A stretch of DNA of 64,000 nt, taken from the NCBI RefSeq assembly GCF_900168295.1, contig NZ_FVZL01000006.1, positions 124,001-188,000 on the forward strand. Direction: 5' to 3'. The position numbers and the translations under genes were made by a program. This document shows, piece after piece, positions 61,208 through 64,000 of the stretch (position 1 is the first letter of the stretch; each line of letters starts with the position of its first letter). A model generated the notes under the pieces. That model did not search any database. It was not told the origin of the DNA and was given only the letters and a program-made list of their open reading frames with translations. This DNA is from Arthrobacter sp. P2b (GTDB taxonomy: Bacteria; Actinomycetota; Actinomycetes; Actinomycetales; Micrococcaceae).

Positions 61208-64000
61208 TCAGCCCCAGTGCGGCGGTTTCTGTTCCTTCAGCCAGGCGTCGTGGTCGTCCTCGCGGTCGCCCCAGGCGCGGGGATCGTCTTCCGACGCCGT
61301 CCTGGGCAGGATTCCTTCGGTATCACCCTGGGCGGGTGCGGGAGCCGGAGCAGCCGCGGTGTCAGCCGATGCTGGCCCGCCGTCGGCAGCGCTGTTGTTC
61401 TTTTCTTCGCTGGCCATGTGGCCCGCCTCCTTGCTGCTGTCCGTTTCACCCTGCACGGGCTCACCCTCTACGAGCTCAATCCCGGCGTGCCCGCCGGCAG
61501 GCTGCCCAACCCGGGCGTTGGCCATGTCGCCGGCCCGGCGTCCTGAAGCCGGGCGGGTGGAATGCCTTACGTAGGAAACCGGGGCGGGCTGAGCGGCGTC
61601 AATATCATTGAGCGCCTGATCAACGTCGTCGTCAAGGAAACCGACAGACGCCGGCCGCGCCGGAAGCGCCATCTTTTCCAGGCCCAGGTACCCTGCGATC
61701 CGGTCAGCGCAGGCTGACGGATCGGTGAACACCTCAATGGTCCACAGCGGCATGTACCGCCAGCCCAGGCGCTCCAGCAGCTGCGGCCGCAGCCGGCTCC
61801 GCTCCCGGACACTCATGGTGCGGTACTGTTCGGTGCCGTCGGACTCAATGGCCACAGGCCACGGGAGGTCGGCGTCGTCCTGGCCCATGGTGTTGAGTGG
61901 ATCAGCGGCTGCCACCACATCAATGGCGCCGTCGTACTGATGCCACACCCGTGCACCGCGTGCACGCAGGCGGTCCCCCAGGTCCGCAACCAGCGGGTCG
62001 GCGCCAAGGGCCTGCTCGCTGGCCGCGGCGCGCGACGCGGGAGTGCCGAGATCGGTGTTGCCCGAAATCTCCCGGTCCAGGAGTGCGTACAGGTCCACGG
62101 CTCCGTGCGTCAGCCGGGTGTGGTCCAGGTCCTCCGGCCGGAAGCACGTCAGGACATGCATGGAGCGCCGGGCGCGGGTCATTGCCAGGGCAAACTTTTC
62201 GCGGCCTCCCTCGGCCGAGAGCGGCCCGAAGCTGTGCAGGGCACGCCCGTGCGGGGTCCGGCCGAAGCCCGGCGAGAAAATGACGTGGTCCCGCACCAGG
62301 CCCTGCGCCCGTTCCAGATCGACGACACGGAAGGATTCGGGGCCGGCGCCGAAGAAGCCGGCGAGGCCCGGATGGTTGGGCAACTGGAGGCGGATGGACT
62401 CGCCGATCCGGGCGGCGTGCCGCAGGCTGGCAGTCACCACGGCCAGGGAGGTACGCGGCCGCAGCCGTGCGTGCTCAAAGACCAGCTCCACCACCCGGTT
62501 GACTTCTGCCACCACGGACTCGACGCCTTCGTGGTCCGCACTGGGCAGCCCCGTTCCGTCCGGCAGGTATTCCACCAGCAGGGACCGGTCCAGCCCCGTG
62601 GCGGACTGGCCCTCCGGCAACCGGCGCAGGCCGCCGTCGTAAAAGTTCTTGCTCAGCTGCAGGACCAGGTCCTCGTCCACTGCGCGGTAGACGAGGTTCA
62701 GCCGCCACACCGGGAGTACAGCCGACAGGGCAGTAAACGCGCTTTCAACGCGGTGGTGCGCCGACTCCCCCGGGGCCAGGCGTTCCACCCCGACGGTGAA
62801 GGTGCGCGGGCTGGCAATCCGGGAGTCGCCGAAGGCAATCACCTGGCGGGCACGGGCGATGGACGGCAGGACGGCCTGCAGCGAGGTGGCCTCTGCGTCG
62901 AGGATGACCACCGCGTCAAAATGCTGTTCGGCCGGAAGCAGGCCGGTCATCAGGTAGGGACTCACGGACCAGACGGGAACCAGGGTCCCGATCAGGTCAG
63001 GCGCCTGTGCCGTCAGTGCAGGCAGGGACACCCGGCCGTCCTTGAGCAGGCTGCGCAGGAGGTCGGCCTGGCGGGGCTGGTCCGCGATGGCTGCCCGCCA
63101 CCGCTCTGCGAGGTCCCAGCGAAGACGTGCGGCGCCGCTGGCAATGTGCGCGTTGTCGGCCAGCCGGTACTCGGCTTCCAGTTGCCGGAGGGCATCGCCG
63201 TCGGACATCGCCAGGTAGTCATCCCCGCTGATCATCGCTTCGAGGGCAGACTGCCACCAGGCAAGCTCCAGCTCGGCTGCCACGGAGCCCGCGGGAACTT
63301 CCCGTTCGGCGAGGTCGGCGAGGAGCTCCCCCAGCCCGTGCTCGCGCATGTTCTCCACCAGGAGCGTGCGTTCCGGCAGGGTCTTGAGCGTGTCGCTGTC
63401 CGCCACCAGCCGCTCGAGGCGCTCCATGAGCTCTTCGTAGCGGACGCGGGACAGTGCGCCGCCCGCTTCCGTGTGCTTCAAGGCCTCTCCCAGCTGGGTG
63501 AGCTGGCGGTCCAGTTCCCGGTACATCGCGTTCATTTCGGCGAGCCCCGAGGGAACGGCAGGGTGCCTCTGGGTGGTGGCATAGCCGGCCCACAGTGCCC
63601 GTTGCTCCTGAACCAGCACCAGCGAGCTGTGAAGGTCGGCGATGTGGACACCCGGCCGGACGTATTCCTTGGCCACCCTGCGCAGGCGCGACCGCTGCAT
63701 GGACGTCATCTCGATGCCGCGTTCCCGCCGCCATGCGGACGGAGCGGTAGCGGAGATCAGGTCAGTGACAGGCCTGTCGAAGATGTCCGGCGTGAACTTG
63801 TCCAGGCTCCCGCGGACAGCCACGAGCAGCTCGAGCTGCTCGCCCCACTCGGCGAAGGAAGCGCCCAGCCGGATTTCCGCGTGCTCGGCTACGGCGTTCA
63901 TGCGGTCCCGCAGGAGGGGCAGGCTCTTTTCCACGGAGCGGACAAGATCCTGGGCTTCCTCGGTTTCCTTGCGGGTGAGGAGCCGGGCGCCGTGCCACGG
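61208..64000 (-). CDS. large helicase-like protein with C-terminal Vsr-type nuclease domain, 5' end outside window
   Basis: The frame is open to the window edge, so the N-terminus is missing; 930 residues are visible. After an alpha-helical region, residues about 360-400 align with SF1 helicase motif II, but read ILDAEATSL where DEAS-like is expected. A later block (VDLERAQGLVRDHVIFSPGF; ALAMTRARRSMHV) matches motifs V and VI. A Vsr/MTES_1575-like domain follows, with GAIDVVAA, PVAIESDG and RLRPQLLERLGW. The tail is disordered and ends in DDHDAWLKEQKPPHWG. It resembles DUF4011-type actinobacterial helicases. Role (repair or defence) is unknown. Confidence 0.82.
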   Translation of the reverse strand, partial: PWHGARLLTRKETEEAQDLVRSVEKSLPLLRDRMNAVAEHAEIRLGASFAEWGEQLELLVAVRGSLDKFTPDIFDRPVTDLISATAPSAWRRERGIEMTSMQRSRLRRVAKEYVRPGVHIADLHSSLVLVQEQRALWAGYATTQRHPAVPSGLAEMNAMYRELDRQLTQLGEALKHTEAGGALSRVRYEELMERLERLVADSDTLKTLPERTLLVENMREHGLGELLADLAEREVPAGSVAAELELAWWQSALEAMISGDDYLAMSDGDALRQLEAEYRLADNAHIASGAARLRWDLAERWRAAIADQPRQADLLRSLLKDGRVSLPALTAQAPDLIGTLVPVWSVSPYLMTGLLPAEQHFDAVVILDAEATSLQAVLPSIARARQVIAFGDSRIASPRTFTVGVERLAPGESAHHRVESAFTALSAVLPVWRLNLVYRAVDEDLVLQLSKNFYDGGLRRLPEGQSATGLDRSLLVEYLPDGTGLPSADHEGVESVVAEVNRVVELVFEHARLRPRTSLAVVTASLRHAARIGESIRLQLPNHPGLAGFFGAGPESFRVVDLERAQGLVRDHVIFSPGFGRTPHGRALHSFGPLSAEGGREKFALAMTRARRSMHVLTCFRPEDLDHTRLTHGAVDLYALLDREISGNTDLGTPASRAAASEQALGADPLVADLGDRLRARGARVWHQYDGAIDVVAAADPLNTMGQDDADLPWPVAIESDGTEQYRTMSVRERSRLRPQLLERLGWRYMPLWTIEVFTDPSACADRIAGYLGLEKMALPARPASVGFLDDDVDQALNDIDAAQPAPVSYVRHSTRPASGRRAGDMANARVGQPAGGHAGIELVEGEPVQGETDSSKEAGHMASEEKNNSAADGGPASADTAAAPAPAPAQGDTEGILPRTASEDDPRAWGDREDDHDAWLKEQKPPHWG

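Overview
The window is high-GC actinobacterial chromosome, most like Arthrobacter/Pseudarthrobacter (Micrococcaceae). The evidence is the gene content: gluABCD, an actinobacterial sigE/anti-sigma/tatB block, a seven-iron ferredoxin next to dapC, dapD/dapE, SepX/GlpR, an FmdB-type protein under a CIRCE operator, and pervasive GTG starts. Genes are dense. No gene-free stretch exceeds 300 bases; the longest are the roughly 285-base gaps upstream of the SGNH lipoprotein and between the two peptide-binding lipoprotein genes. I see no insertion sequence, prophage, CRISPR array, rRNA or replication origin. One tRNA gene is present, tRNA-Ala(CGC).

Layout. 0-7.7 kb: end of a Xaa-Pro aminopeptidase; stress-type membrane protein; MgtE_N/CBS protein, DUF1003 protein and Mrp ATPase (+); tatB, anti-sigma factor and sigE (-) with a divergent O-methyltransferase; and a 55-residue DUF3117 protein. 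8-14 kb: membrane glycosyltransferase, DivIVA-like protein, LOG-family protein, then the glutamate importer gluABCD. 14-23 kb: dapE and dapD divergent over 51 bp, a lysozyme-fold protein, a TetR regulator, galE, citrate synthase, dapC and ferredoxin. 23-27 kb: an AbiEi/DUF559-like protein flanked by an imperfect direct repeat, typA and an SGNH lipoprotein. 27-35 kb: a peptide ABC importer with two tandem binding lipoproteins, two permeases and a fused double ATPase. 35-43 kb: ychF, rmuC, ispH, xseAB, PPK2 and an AlaA-type aminotransferase. 43-47 kb: an OpuC/ProU-type osmoprotectant importer. 47-54 kb: pirin, a BadF-type kinase, then LysR, MFS, Lrp, MFS and Lrp genes in alternation. 54-61 kb: DUF1761 protein, corA, a secreted HNH protein, tRNA-Ala, sepX, GNAT, galU, 5-FTHF cyclo-ligase, FmdB protein and SAF protein. 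61-64 kb: the 3' part of a very large helicase/nuclease-like gene that runs off the window.

How the genes work together. Three lysine/peptidoglycan precursor genes (dapC, dapD, dapE) lie within 9 kb. galE and galU supply UDP-sugars. The sigE block and the CIRCE-controlled FmdB gene are envelope and protein-folding stress functions. Three ABC importers handle glutamate, peptides and compatible solutes. Many genes carry a TANNNT -10 hexamer 6-7 nt before the start codon. This suggests leaderless mRNAs, and I used it to fix several starts.

The points I would check first are the CIRCE/FmdB unit, the mutually exclusive dapE/dapD promoters, the loss of htrA and of glp/moeA from otherwise conserved clusters, the degenerate Walker B in the terminal helicase-like protein, the repeat-flanked AbiEi-like gene, and the large inverted repeat between the LysR and MFS genes.
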